Shown: piece by piece, positions 27,583 to 36,034 of the stretch
Layout: the number at the start of each line of letters is the position of its first letter
Numbering within the stretch: the stretch's first letter is position 1
NCBI RefSeq assembly: GCF_025154075.1
Contig: NZ_JAOAMU010000008.1
Location: forward strand, 124,001-188,000
From: Chryseobacterium herbae
GTDB taxonomy: Bacteria; Bacteroidota; Bacteroidia; Flavobacteriales; Weeksellaceae
DNA: 64,000 nucleotides
Reading direction: 5' to 3'
The notes under the pieces: model-generated
What the model was told of the DNA's origin: nothing
The model's input: only the letters and a program-made list of their open reading frames with translations
Database searches by the model: none
Position numbers and translations under genes: made by a program

Positions 27583-27840
27583 TTAAACTATAGCAGCGCA
27601 GAATGGGCTCATTCCGCTTGGACAGGTTTGGTCACATGGAATATAAGACTGGTTGTCCGGGCAGTATCCTAAATCCGTTCCCGGATTGGTACCTCCACCA
27701 CCTCCGCCACCTAAACAAGGGTGTCCTGGCGGAATTTTACAAGGACATCCTTCCAATCCGATATCACAGATAGGCTCTCTTCCTCCTCCATTAATTTTCT
27801 TTAAATTTTCGCGATCTAATTTTTGAAGTTTTTTCAACAT
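27583..27840 (-). CDS. double-glycine-leader Cys-rich peptide, RiPP or bacteriocin-like precursor
   Basis: An 85-residue precursor. The leader MLKKLQKLDRENLKKINGG matches the flavobacterial natural-product leader pattern (Lys/Leu-rich, ending in a double glycine where a C39 peptidase-containing exporter would cut). The core has eight cysteines, including CDIGLEGCPC, and a run of seven glycines in the middle. No modification enzyme, peptidase or exporter is nearby, so it depends on genes elsewhere or is secreted unmodified. An upstream methionine at 27870 is rejected because it lies at or before the expected transcription start of the promoter at 27870-27904. Confidence 0.85.
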   Translation of the reverse strand: MLKKLQKLDRENLKKINGGGREPICDIGLEGCPCKIPPGHPCLGGGGGGGTNPGTDLGYCPDNQSYIPCDQTCPSGMSPFCAAIV

Positions 27841-27869
27841 AATACGATTGTTTAGTTTAATTTGAACCA

Positions 27870-27904
27870 CAAATATATTAAATGAAATCAGAATTTACTC
27901 ACAA
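27870..27904 (-). promoter_or_regulatory. promoter of the double-glycine peptide gene
   Basis: TTG at 27902-27904 and TATATTTG at 27870-27877 on the minus strand, spacer 24, fitting the Bacteroidota -33/-7 pattern; 29 nt before the start codon. Confidence 0.6.
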
Positions 27905-27971
27905 TACCGAGAGAAACAAATAACATTAACAAATTTTAATAATAATACACAAACGAATATCATTTTTGTTA

Positions 27972-27979
27972 TACATTTG
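27972..27979 (+). promoter_or_regulatory. -7 promoter element for DoxX gene
   Basis: TACATTTG, 17 bases before the ATG at 27997. Confidence 0.45.
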
Positions 27980-27996
27980 ATATAAAATCAACAATC

Positions 27997-28374
27997 ATGA
28001 AAATCGTAAAATTTATCCTTTCGTTCATTTTTGCATTGATGTTTATTCATGCCGGACTGAACAAATTCTTCCATTATTCACCTATGCCTAAAATGTCCGA
28101 TGAGCAGATCAAGATCTTTGCTGCGTTCGGTGAAATCGGCTGGCTGTTACCTTTAGTGGGAGTAGTAGAAATTGTCGGCGGAGTATTATTCATCTTCCAG
28201 AAGACCAAAGCTTTGGGCGCTATCATCCTCCTTCCGGTCATGGTAGGAATCGTTATTCACAATATATACAGAGACCCGAATCAGACGGGAATCATCACGG
28301 CTGTAGTCATGTTCCTGATCAATATTTGGGCAATTATTGATGACAGAGAGAAATATAAAGCTTTGATTAGTTAA
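27997..28374 (+). CDS. DoxX-family membrane protein
   Basis: A 125-residue protein with four membrane helices, of the DoxX/DoxD-like type: FIHAGLNKFFHYSPMP in helix 1, GEIGWLLPLVGVVEIVGGVLF for helix 2. Related to quinone-linked thiosulfate oxidoreductase subunits and redox stress proteins, but most small DoxX members have no proven role. It is a single gene that ends at the large hairpin 28374-28459. Confidence 0.87.
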   Translation: MKIVKFILSFIFALMFIHAGLNKFFHYSPMPKMSDEQIKIFAAFGEIGWLLPLVGVVEIVGGVLFIFQKTKALGAIILLPVMVGIVIHNIYRDPNQTGIITAVVMFLINIWAIIDDREKYKALIS

Positions 28375-28459
28375 AAAGGTAATAGATAATAGGTTGCAGG
28401 TAGCAAGTAACATTGCGGAGATTAACCTGCAACCTATCATCTGCTACCTACCACCTTTT
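28374..28459. repeat. long two-part hairpin between convergent genes
   Basis: Inner arms 28384-28401 and 28425-28442 pair 18 bp with one mismatch, outer arms 28374-28380 and 28453-28459 pair 7 bp. Word composition resembles 27464-27543. Probably acts as a bidirectional terminator for DoxX and the acyl-CoA dehydrogenase gene. Confidence 0.7.
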
Positions 28460-28461
28460 AT

Positions 28462-29820
28462 CTATACAAATGCACTGAATCCGGTGATCGATCTTCCCAC
28501 AATCAGTGAATTGATCTCTTTTGTTCCTTCGTAAGAGTAGATGGCTTCAGCATCGGCAACGAATCTTGCCACATCATATTCGAGGAGAATCCCATTTCCT
28601 CCCAGCACTTCTCTTGCTCTGGAAACAATATCTCTGGTTCTCAGGGTACAGAAAACCTTGGCTAGTGAAGCATGCTCGTCTTTTAAAATTCCTTCATCCT
28701 GCATTTCTGACAATCTGAAAACCATGGTCTGCATGGCCGTAAGATTAGAAAGCATTTCCACCAAATGCCCCTGAATCATCTGGAATGAAGCAATCGGTTT
28801 CCCGAACTGCTCTCTGGTTCTGGTATATTGTAATGCGCTTTCGTAGGCTCCTCTTGCACAACCTGTGGCCATCCATGCCACTCCGGCTCTGGTCATACGC
28901 AGAACTTTTCCGGTATCTTTAAATGAATTGGCATTTTGCAGGCGGTTTTCTTCGGTTACCAGACAATCTGTTAAAGTGATTAATCCGTTTTGCACAATTC
29001 TCAATGCCATTTTTCCTTTGATTTTTTCAACGGAATAGCCCGGATTATCTTTTTCTACGATAAATCCTTTGACTTCCCCACTATCAAGATCTCTTGCCCA
29101 GATAATGATCAGGTCTGCAAATGTTGCATTTCCGATCCATTTTTTCTGGCCGTTAAGAATCCAGCCCTCTTCAGTTTTTTTACAGGTTACAGTAAGTCCT
29201 CCCGCTGCTCCGGATCCTACTTCAGGCTCTGTAAGTCCAAAAGCTCCAATTTTTTCAAATTTCTGCATCTGGGGAAGCCACTTCTGTTTCTGTTCCTCTG
29301 ATCCGCAGATATAAATAGAGCCCATCGCCAATCCGGACTGAACGCCGAAGAATGTAGCAATAGAAGCATCTATTCTCGCCATTTCCATCGCAATAACGCC
29401 TTCCATCAGAAAAGGCATGCCCGGACAGCCATATCCTTCATAGGTTACCCCGCAGATATTCAGTTTCTGGAATTTTGGAATAAGTTCGAAAGGAAATTCG
29501 TCTCTGAGCCAATAATGATTCACGAGAGGTTTCACTTCTTTTTCCATGAACGCTCTTACTTTAAGCTGAATCTCACGTTGCTCAGGAGTCAGTGTGTGAT
29601 AGATATCATAGAAATCACCATCAATAGGCGGAAGTTCACGCTTTTTCTTATTGGGATCAAGCATTTTCATCATTCCGTTCAACTGTTTGTCGTCCAGTTT
29701 GGAGAAATTCTGCATCAGCTTGGGGAGGTCAACTTTTTGAGAAATAGTACTCAGCTGATCAAAATCTATGGATCTGAATAATTCTATAGCGTTTCTGATT
29801 TTGGAAAAAGTATTTGACAT
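28462..29820 (-). CDS. acyl-CoA dehydrogenase, glutaryl-CoA dehydrogenase-like
   Basis: A flavoprotein that oxidises an acyl-CoA at the alpha-beta bond. From the methionine at 29820 it has 452 residues; a longer frame from 29877 adds 19 atypical residues and is less likely. The family blocks FGLTEPEVGSGAAG (FAD/substrate), WIGNATFADLIIIWARD and the C-terminal YEGTKEINSLIVGR are clear; the last resembles the glutaryl-CoA dehydrogenase pattern with the catalytic Glu in YEGT. Substrate specificity is not certain, and lysine or tryptophan degradation is only a hint. No partner ETF genes are nearby. Confidence 0.9.
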   Translation of the reverse strand: MSNTFSKIRNAIELFRSIDFDQLSTISQKVDLPKLMQNFSKLDDKQLNGMMKMLDPNKKKRELPPIDGDFYDIYHTLTPEQREIQLKVRAFMEKEVKPLVNHYWLRDEFPFELIPKFQKLNICGVTYEGYGCPGMPFLMEGVIAMEMARIDASIATFFGVQSGLAMGSIYICGSEEQKQKWLPQMQKFEKIGAFGLTEPEVGSGAAGGLTVTCKKTEEGWILNGQKKWIGNATFADLIIIWARDLDSGEVKGFIVEKDNPGYSVEKIKGKMALRIVQNGLITLTDCLVTEENRLQNANSFKDTGKVLRMTRAGVAWMATGCARGAYESALQYTRTREQFGKPIASFQMIQGHLVEMLSNLTAMQTMVFRLSEMQDEGILKDEHASLAKVFCTLRTRDIVSRAREVLGGNGILLEYDVARFVADAEAIYSYEGTKEINSLIVGRSITGFSAFV

Positions 29821-30028
29821 AGTAATGTTTTGTGGGATTGATTTGTAAAAGTTAAGCAAAAACTGCTCCGAAAACAAGTCATTCCATGACCATTTGTTTT
29901 ACAAAATACTCATTTACAGTAAATTAAAACAGAAATATTTCTTTACAAACTTTTTGCGATTGATTTTCAAATATTACAAAGGATCCTGGCAGAACTTTGA
30001 CCTAAGAAAACCCACAAAAATCAACGCT

Positions 30029-30931
30029 ATGAAAACGACTTACATTAAATTATCCTTGTCAGCAGTTCTTTTATTAGGAATCTATTCATGTAAAAAAGGA
30101 GAAGCAGTCTCCACTGAAAGCTATTCTGCGGATTCTACTGTTGCCATGGTTACAGACAGTGTTTCTTCTGTAGCCACTATGAAAGTAAAGGACAAACAGT
30201 TCATTAAAACGGCTGATGTGAATATGGAAGTCAAAGACGTCTATGAAGCAACGGTTTCCATTGAAAAAACGGTTCAGGATCTTGGAGGATTTGTAACCCA
30301 CAGCAATCTTCAAAGCAATGTCATTTCACAGGACACCTACAATACTTCCGATAATGACGCGATGCTGATCAAAAAATATCAGACGGAAAATACCATGAAG
30401 GTACGTGTTCCGACAGAAAAGCTAGGTGAACTGCTTGTAAAAATTAATGACAAAAAACTATTCCTGAATTCCAGAACGATCAACGCGGAAGATGTAACCT
30501 CGGGCATCAAGTATGCAGAAATGGAAGGCAAAAGAATTAAAAAGACGGAGGAAAACATCGGTCAACTGAAAACGAATAAAGACAAAGTACAGCTGGACAA
30601 CGACAATATGGCGGAAGGAAACCTGCAGCAGTTAGCCAATATGGATACTACCGACAATATCAAATACAGCACGATAGACATTTACATTAAAGAACCTAAA
30701 CTTCGTATTGCTGAAATCGCAGTGACCAATACCCGCAACATCGACAATAAATATAAATTCAATTTTATATATGATGCTAAAAATGCTTTTGTAGAAGGGT
30801 TTTACCTGATTCAAAAGATCGCTGTGGGACTTATCACCATATGGCCTTTACTCATACTCTTGGGTGTAGTTGTCTATTTTTTGAGAAAAAGAAAACTTAC
30901 AAAGTCTGAACACACAAAAATTCAGGAATAA
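30029..30931 (+). CDS. DUF4349 lipoprotein
   Basis: A 300-residue protein with a lipoprotein signal (LLLGIYSC, Cys near 22), a DUF4349 domain (IKTADVNMEVKDVYEA, then MKVRVPTEKLGELL and the SRTINAEDVTSGIKYAEMEG block), a coiled coil, and one membrane helix near the C-terminus followed by basic residues. The start at 30029 is chosen because it gives the signal; the frame reads 45 residues further upstream without signal character. Function unknown; the domain occurs in membrane-linked proteins of many Bacteroidota. A terminator follows at 30982-31010. Confidence 0.87.
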   Translation: MKTTYIKLSLSAVLLLGIYSCKKGEAVSTESYSADSTVAMVTDSVSSVATMKVKDKQFIKTADVNMEVKDVYEATVSIEKTVQDLGGFVTHSNLQSNVISQDTYNTSDNDAMLIKKYQTENTMKVRVPTEKLGELLVKINDKKLFLNSRTINAEDVTSGIKYAEMEGKRIKKTEENIGQLKTNKDKVQLDNDNMAEGNLQQLANMDTTDNIKYSTIDIYIKEPKLRIAEIAVTNTRNIDNKYKFNFIYDAKNAFVEGFYLIQKIAVGLITIWPLLILLGVVVYFLRKRKLTKSEHTKIQE

Positions 30932-30981
30932 TAAAAGCAATCCTAACCAACTGGTTATCATCATAATTTTAGATTTTACAG

Positions 30982-31010
30982 ACCTCCTTTCCGGGAGGTT
31001 TTTTATTTTT
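30982..31010 (+). terminator. terminator of the DUF4349 gene
   Basis: Stem ACCTCC...GGGAGGT with a short loop and a T-rich run (TTTTTTATTTTT). Confidence 0.85.
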
Positions 31011-31088
31011 TTCAAAAAAAACTGTAACGATCATTATACTCCCCTTACCTACTGATTAAAAGAATAAATAATCAAAAACTTTAATCAT

Positions 31089-31958
31089 ATGAAAAATTTA
31101 GTAAAACTTGGGTTCGCAGTAGTATTATCAGCAACCTTTATGACGGCAAGAGCTCAGAACACGGGCTCGGAAAACAGTACACTCTGGGAAGTTTCCGGAA
31201 ATGGTCTTACCAAACCTTCTTATATTGCAGGAACCTGTCATGTGATGTGCAGCAAGGATTTTGAGATTAAGCCTAAAGTAATGAAAGCTCTTGAGAAATC
31301 TGATCAATTTGTGATGGAGATCAATTATACGGATCCTGCTGAAATGACAGCCATGCAGAAAATGTATCGGACGGATAAAAAACTATCAGATCAGCTTAAT
31401 CCTGCAGAAGCAAAGGAACTGGATAAAATCCTCGCTGAATATGGAACAGATTTAAAGAAGATGGACAATTCCAGCTCACAGGCATTATATGCATTGATCT
31501 CAATGAAAGCCATCCCATGTCCACAGACTGAAATAAAACTGTATGAAATAGAACTTCTTCAAAGTGCGATGAAAAGCAAAAAGAAAGTCTTCGGGCTTGA
31601 AAAAGTGGAAGAACAGATGACCTCCATTAATAAAGCTTATGATCTGAAAGCAGTCATTCAGCAGCTAAAAATGGGAAAAGAATATGAAACCCTGCTTAAT
31701 AAGATGGTCACTGCCTTTAAAAAAGAAGATGTGCAATCCCTTTATACCCTTTTTAAAGATGACAAAATGATGAATCCTACTCAGGAGAAAGCCATGCTTA
31801 CGGACAGAAATAAAAACTGGGCAGAAAAAATGCCTGAGATGATGAAAAAAGAAAGTTCTTTCTTTGCAGTGGGAGGCGCTCATCTTATGGGTGACAACGG
31901 CGTGATCCGTCTCCTGAAAGCGAAAGGATACACCGTGAAACCGGTATCAAGCTTATAA
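31089..31958 (+). CDS. TraB/GumN family protein
   Basis: A 289-residue secreted protein with a signal peptide (cleavage near TARA-Q). It has the family's GTCHVM motif (near residues 48-53) and the C-terminal GAHLMGDNGVIRLLKAKGY motif, as in TraB/GumN/Tiki proteins, some of which are Mn-dependent proteases. The conserved His and Glu-type residues that would bind metal are present (YIAGTCHVMC, VMEINYT, FFAVGGAH), so activity is plausible. It precedes a sigma factor and its neighbour by 25 nt, so it may belong to that unit. Confidence 0.87.
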   Translation: MKNLVKLGFAVVLSATFMTARAQNTGSENSTLWEVSGNGLTKPSYIAGTCHVMCSKDFEIKPKVMKALEKSDQFVMEINYTDPAEMTAMQKMYRTDKKLSDQLNPAEAKELDKILAEYGTDLKKMDNSSSQALYALISMKAIPCPQTEIKLYEIELLQSAMKSKKKVFGLEKVEEQMTSINKAYDLKAVIQQLKMGKEYETLLNKMVTAFKKEDVQSLYTLFKDDKMMNPTQEKAMLTDRNKNWAEKMPEMMKKESSFFAVGGAHLMGDNGVIRLLKAKGYTVKPVSSL

Positions 31959-31983
31959 CGTATAACCAAACCATGAAATCATC

Positions 31984-32493
31984 GTGAGCAGTCAAACTGA
32001 AACCGCTTTTTTAAAGCTCGTCAACCAGCACAAAGGCATTCTGTACAAGGCCTCCCGTATCTACGCGGATTCTTTGGAAGACCGGGAAGACCTGCAGCAG
32101 GAGATCCTTATCCAGCTATGGAAATCTTATCAGAACTTCAAAGGAAACAGTGAATTTTCGACCTGGATGTACCGTGTGGCCATCAACACCGCGATCACTT
32201 ATCTAAAAAAAGAAAAGCAGCGGACGAATAATCAAACCGAGGTGCCGCATCATTTTGAAGTGCAGAATGAAGACTACAATCCTGCAAAGGACAAGCAGTT
32301 AGAAATTTTTTACGCTGCAGTCCAGGAGCTCAAAGCACTGGAAAAAGCCGTCATCTTTTATTTCATGGAAGGAATGTCTCACAAAGAAATCGGTGATAAC
32401 CTGGGGCTGAGCGAAGGCAACGCCCGTGTAAAACTCAACAGAACCAAAGAAAAAATACAGCAAATCATAAAAAAATCAGGCTATGAATTTTGA
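31984..32493 (+). CDS. RNA polymerase sigma factor, ECF-type
   Basis: A 169-residue sigma-70 family protein with region 2 at about 15-75 (DREDLQQEILIQLWKSYQNF, then STWMYRVAINTAITYLKK) and region 4 at about 110-165 (FYFMEGMSHKEIGDNLGLSEGNARVKLNRTKEKI). It starts with GTG at 31984; the ATG at 31973 is in another frame and stops at the TGA that overlaps this GTG. Its end overlaps the next gene by 11 nt, which fits a sigma/anti-sigma pair. The regulon is unknown. Confidence 0.9.
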   Translation: MSSQTETAFLKLVNQHKGILYKASRIYADSLEDREDLQQEILIQLWKSYQNFKGNSEFSTWMYRVAINTAITYLKKEKQRTNNQTEVPHHFEVQNEDYNPAKDKQLEIFYAAVQELKALEKAVIFYFMEGMSHKEIGDNLGLSEGNARVKLNRTKEKIQQIIKKSGYEF

Positions 32494-33091
32494 TCAATTA
32501 AAAGAACAGTGGAATAACGAAGACGGCGACAGCGTCAACATTCCCAACACCATAGAACAGTTAAAGAAAAGCAAACATCCTATCGAAAAGATCCAGAAAA
32601 GTATGAAAGCGGAATTTCCGATGCAGGTCATAGCAGTAATTCTTATTGCATTTTTCCCACAACAGCTTCGTTTTCCTGAATCTCAGTATATTATTTACTA
32701 TACCTCGTATGCGATGCTGGTCGTGATATCCTCCTACTATCTGTTCGGATTCTATAAATTTTATAAGCAGACCGAACTGTATGACGGAAACACCAAAAAC
32801 AGCCTTTGGAAAATATACCATGAACTGAAGCTGAATATGGAAAGATACCAGTCTTTCGGATTTCTCCTGCTTCCGCACTTTATGATCACCTTAGGATTGG
32901 AGTTCTATAATATACTGGAGAAAAAAGGAGAATCTTTAGGAGATATGTCGAGTAATTATCAGCAGGCTTTAATCATCAGCGTTCTTATCGGAACGGGAGC
33001 CATCGTAGCGAGCATTGTGCTTTGGACAAAATACATCTACGGAAGAAATGCCAAACGTCTTGAAAACATCCTGAACGAAATGGATGAATAA
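32483..33091 (+). CDS. membrane protein overlapping the sigma gene, candidate anti-sigma factor
   Basis: A 202-residue protein: a soluble N-terminal part of about 45 residues with a helical motif (FDQLKEQWNNEDGD), then four hydrophobic helices (about 48-62, 68-90, 118-136 and 160-180) and a charged C-terminus. The zinc-binding HxxxCxxC motif of classical anti-sigma factors is absent. Overlap of 11 nt with the sigma gene and the short cytosolic N-terminus suggest it holds the sigma factor at the membrane. Inference from context. Confidence 0.7.
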   Translation: MNFDQLKEQWNNEDGDSVNIPNTIEQLKKSKHPIEKIQKSMKAEFPMQVIAVILIAFFPQQLRFPESQYIIYYTSYAMLVVISSYYLFGFYKFYKQTELYDGNTKNSLWKIYHELKLNMERYQSFGFLLLPHFMITLGLEFYNILEKKGESLGDMSSNYQQALIISVLIGTGAIVASIVLWTKYIYGRNAKRLENILNEMDE

Positions 33092-33373
33092 CTGCAAAAC
33101 TTGGGGAAGAGATAAAGATTTTTAACGCAAGCTTCATCTTGCTAATGTTTAGTTTTTAAGGAAAGCAAAGACTGTGACTGCGTCACTGATGAAGTGATAG
33201 GCATAAAACACCCGCTTAATCGAATCCATGAAATTGATTCCGCCTTTGCTTCCCTTCATAAATAAGATAATCAATTTCTTTGCGTCCAAAAAGCCTATCT
33301 GCTCTATCCGTACAATCTGCAAGAACACATCATTATAACTTTCCCGGCTATCTTTTACAAAACAATAACCATG
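33092..33373. other. gene-free gap before pgi
   Basis: 282 bp after the sigma unit. No reliable gene on either strand. GCAAAG/CTTTGC-like phrases (GCAAGCTTCATCTTGC, GCAAAGAC, CCTTTGCTTCC) suggest a decayed dispersed repeat like those in flavobacterial gaps, but that is only an impression. Confidence 0.35.
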
Positions 33374-33405
33374 AAACCTCAGACCTTATCTGGGGTTTGT
33401 TTTTT
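33374..33405 (+). terminator. terminator before pgi, possibly of the sigma unit
   Basis: 10-bp stem (33374-33383 with 33389-33398, G-U included) and a T-run. It is 283 nt past the last gene of the sigma unit, so that transcript would have a long 3' tail. Confidence 0.75.
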
Positions 33406-33456
33406 AAAAAAATGTTATTTATCGTGCTCAAATTTATCTGAGGTTTTATTTTTCCT

Positions 33457-33464
33457 TAAATTTG
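33457..33464 (+). promoter_or_regulatory. -7 promoter element for pgi operon
   Basis: TAAATTTG, 80 nt before the pgi ATG. The leader between them contains the 18-codon ORF at 33485-33541. Confidence 0.5.
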
Positions 33465-33484
33465 CACATCAGAAATTAAATGAT

Positions 33485-33541
33485 ATGGATTTTAAACATT
33501 CTGATCCACACCATCATTTTCTGAATCTACAAAATTCCTAG
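33485..33541 (+). CDS. possible 18-residue upstream peptide in the pgi leader
   Basis: ATG to TAG encodes MDFKHSDPHHHFLNLQNS with four His; it ends 3 nt before the pgi start. It could be a leader peptide that affects pgi translation, or chance. No other evidence for expression. Confidence 0.3.
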   Translation: MDFKHSDPHHHFLNLQNS

Positions 33542-33544
33542 AGT

Positions 33545-35185
33545 ATGCTATCAAAAATAAATCCTATACAAACCAACAGCTGGAAAGCTCTTGACGAACA
33601 TTTTGCAGGAAATGACTTTGATTTGAGAAGTCTTTTTCAGTACAATCCTGATCGTTTCAATGAATTTTCTCTACAGAAGGACAACTTCCTTTTTGATTAT
33701 TCTAAAAACCTGATCGATTCAAGAACAAAAGAGCTTTTACTTCATCTGGCGGAAGAGTGTCAGCTGAAAGACGCTATTTCCAAAATGTTTTCAGGAGACA
33801 AGATCAATGAAACAGAGGGAAGAGCAGTTCTGCATACGGCCCTAAGGGATTTTTCAGACAAAGAGATCATCGTAGACGGTGAAAATATAAAGCCTCAGAT
33901 CAGAAGAGTTCTTGGCCACATGAAAGCGTTCTCTGAAAAAATTATTTCAGGAGAGCACAAAGGATTCAGCGGAAAAGAAATCACTGATGTTGTGAATATA
34001 GGAATCGGAGGATCAGATCTTGGACCGGTGATGGTTTGTTCTGCTTTAAAACATTTTAAAACAAGATTAAACGTTCACTTCGTTTCAAACGTTGACGGGA
34101 ATCACATTGCTGAAACCGTTAAAAAACTGAATCCTGAAACCACTTTATTCATCATTGCTTCCAAGACCTTTACGACTCAGGAAACGATGACGAATGCCAA
34201 TTCTGCGAAAGACTGGTTCCTGAAAGCAGGAAAAGAAGAAGATGTGGCGAAACATTTTGTGGCTTTATCCACTAATGTTGAAGCCGTTAAAAAGTTCGGA
34301 ATTGCAGAAGAAAATATTTTTGAGTTCTGGGACTGGGTAGGCGGAAGATACTCTCTATGGAGTGCTATCGGCCTAAGCATTGTTCTGGCAGTTGGTTATG
34401 AGAATTTTGAAGAGCTTCTAAAAGGGGCTTCTGACACAGACCAACATTTCCAGACTGCGGATTTCTCAGAAAACATCCCGGTTTTAATGGGACTAATAGG
34501 AATCTGGTACCGTAATTTTTATGCTGCCACCACGTACGCGATTCTTCCTTATTCTCAATATCTGGACAGATTTGCAGCTTATCTTCAGCAGGGAGATATG
34601 GAAAGTAACGGAAAATGCGTAGACAGAAACGGTGAATTCGTTGAATACGAAACAGGACCCATTATCTGGGGCGAGCCGGGAACAAACGGACAGCACGCCT
34701 TCTACCAGCTAATCCACCAGGGAACGGAACTTATTCCTGCCGATTTTATCGCTTATGCGAAAAGCAGCAATGCTGTTTCTGATCACCAACCGAAGCTTTT
34801 AGCTAACTTTTTCGCTCAGACTGAAGCACTTGCTTTCGGAAAATCTGAAGAGGAAGTAGAACAGGAATTAAGAAATGAAGGAAAATCTGATGAAGAAATT
34901 GACAGACTGTTAAACTACAAAGTCTTCCACGGAAATACGCCTACCAACTCTATACTATTCAAGGAATTAACTCCTTTTTCACTGGGACAGCTGATTGCTA
35001 TGTACGAGCATAAAATCTTTGTTCAGGGTGTCATCTGGAATATTTTCAGCTTCGATCAGTTCGGAGTGGAGTTAGGAAAAGTTTTAGCCAACAAGATCCT
35101 TCCCGAGCTTGAAAGCAATGAGGCCGTAAGTTCTCATGACAGCTCTACCAACGGATTGATCAATTATTATAAAGGAAATAAATAG
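33545..35185 (+). CDS. pgi: glucose-6-phosphate isomerase
   Basis: Interconverts glucose-6-phosphate and fructose-6-phosphate in glycolysis and gluconeogenesis. The 546-residue length fits bacterial PGI. The phosphate-binding loop region VNIGIGGSDLGP (near 150-162), the SKTFTTQET motif and the substrate-site block GEPGTNGQHAFYQLIHQGT near residue 378 are clear, as is the C-terminal VWNIFSFDQFGVELGK signature variant. It leads an operon with a methyltransferase (3-nt gap), folD and queE. Confidence 0.98.
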   Translation: MLSKINPIQTNSWKALDEHFAGNDFDLRSLFQYNPDRFNEFSLQKDNFLFDYSKNLIDSRTKELLLHLAEECQLKDAISKMFSGDKINETEGRAVLHTALRDFSDKEIIVDGENIKPQIRRVLGHMKAFSEKIISGEHKGFSGKEITDVVNIGIGGSDLGPVMVCSALKHFKTRLNVHFVSNVDGNHIAETVKKLNPETTLFIIASKTFTTQETMTNANSAKDWFLKAGKEEDVAKHFVALSTNVEAVKKFGIAEENIFEFWDWVGGRYSLWSAIGLSIVLAVGYENFEELLKGASDTDQHFQTADFSENIPVLMGLIGIWYRNFYAATTYAILPYSQYLDRFAAYLQQGDMESNGKCVDRNGEFVEYETGPIIWGEPGTNGQHAFYQLIHQGTELIPADFIAYAKSSNAVSDHQPKLLANFFAQTEALAFGKSEEEVEQELRNEGKSDEEIDRLLNYKVFHGNTPTNSILFKELTPFSLGQLIAMYEHKIFVQGVIWNIFSFDQFGVELGKVLANKILPELESNEAVSSHDSSTNGLINYYKGNK

Positions 35186-35188
35186 CAG

Positions 35189-36013
35189 ATGTCTGCATTA
35201 CGGTCATATTATTATAAACTTCCTCCAGGCCTCAGGCTTTTGGGGAGAAAGATCTATTATTTTCCGATAGACCTCTATGATGGGCTTACCGGAAAAAGAT
35301 CTAAAAACGAGCCTAAGAAAGGAGATATTTATGTAGGAGGCAGCGACTTTATTCCTCACGGGATCCGTCAGGTGAATGCGTTGAAAAAACACATTGGCTT
35401 ACAAAATACCGATCGTGTTCTGGATGTAGGATGCGGAATCGGTAGAACGGCTGTAGCCCTTACTGGAACCATTGATAAAGGAACTTATGATGGTTTTGAT
35501 GCTGTAGAAAAGGGAATTAACTGGTGCAACAAAAATATCGGTCAAAAACATCCGAATTTTAAATTCAAGTTTACCCCGATTTATAACGATTTGTATAATA
35601 CTTTCAGCCAAAAAGCGGAGAATTTTACATTTCCTTATGATGATGCGCAGTTTGACAAAGCATTTCTGTTCTCCGTATTCACTCACATGCAGATTCCTGA
35701 GATCAAAAGATACCTGAGCGAGATCAGCCGGGTTCTGAACAGCGGCGGACAGTGTCTGGCCACATTCTTCCTTTATGATGAGTCTAAAACGGAATTTGGA
35801 ACCATGCCATTTCCGCATCAGTATGAAGGATACAGACTTATGGATGATAAAGTAACCGCAGCCAATATTGCGGTAAGCATTCCATTGCTGAACCAGATGG
35901 CAACAGAAGCCGGATTAAAAGTAACCACCGTAAAAGGAGGATTCTGGAGAACTGATGTAGAAAAGGAAGGTGCCGATGAATTCCAGGATATTGTTGTATT
36001 CAATAAAATCTAA
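35189..36013 (+). CDS. class I SAM-dependent methyltransferase
   Basis: A 274-residue protein with the Rossmann-fold motif VLDVGCGIGRTAVAL near residues 79-93 and the later SAM fold elements (FDKAFLFSVFTHM, then SEISRVLNSGG). The cofactor is supported; the acceptor is not known. It sits 3 nt after pgi and 21 nt before folD, so it is part of a housekeeping operon but its pathway cannot be inferred from that. Confidence 0.87.
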   Translation: MSALRSYYYKLPPGLRLLGRKIYYFPIDLYDGLTGKRSKNEPKKGDIYVGGSDFIPHGIRQVNALKKHIGLQNTDRVLDVGCGIGRTAVALTGTIDKGTYDGFDAVEKGINWCNKNIGQKHPNFKFKFTPIYNDLYNTFSQKAENFTFPYDDAQFDKAFLFSVFTHMQIPEIKRYLSEISRVLNSGGQCLATFFLYDESKTEFGTMPFPHQYEGYRLMDDKVTAANIAVSIPLLNQMATEAGLKVTTVKGGFWRTDVEKEGADEFQDIVVFNKI

Positions 36014-36034
36014 ATAAAAGTAAAAAAAGTAAAA

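Noticed and set aside
27700..27720. Phase-variable homopolymer tract in the peptide gene
   Set aside because: The glycine run is encoded by mixed GGN codons, not by a single-base run, so slippage is unlikely.
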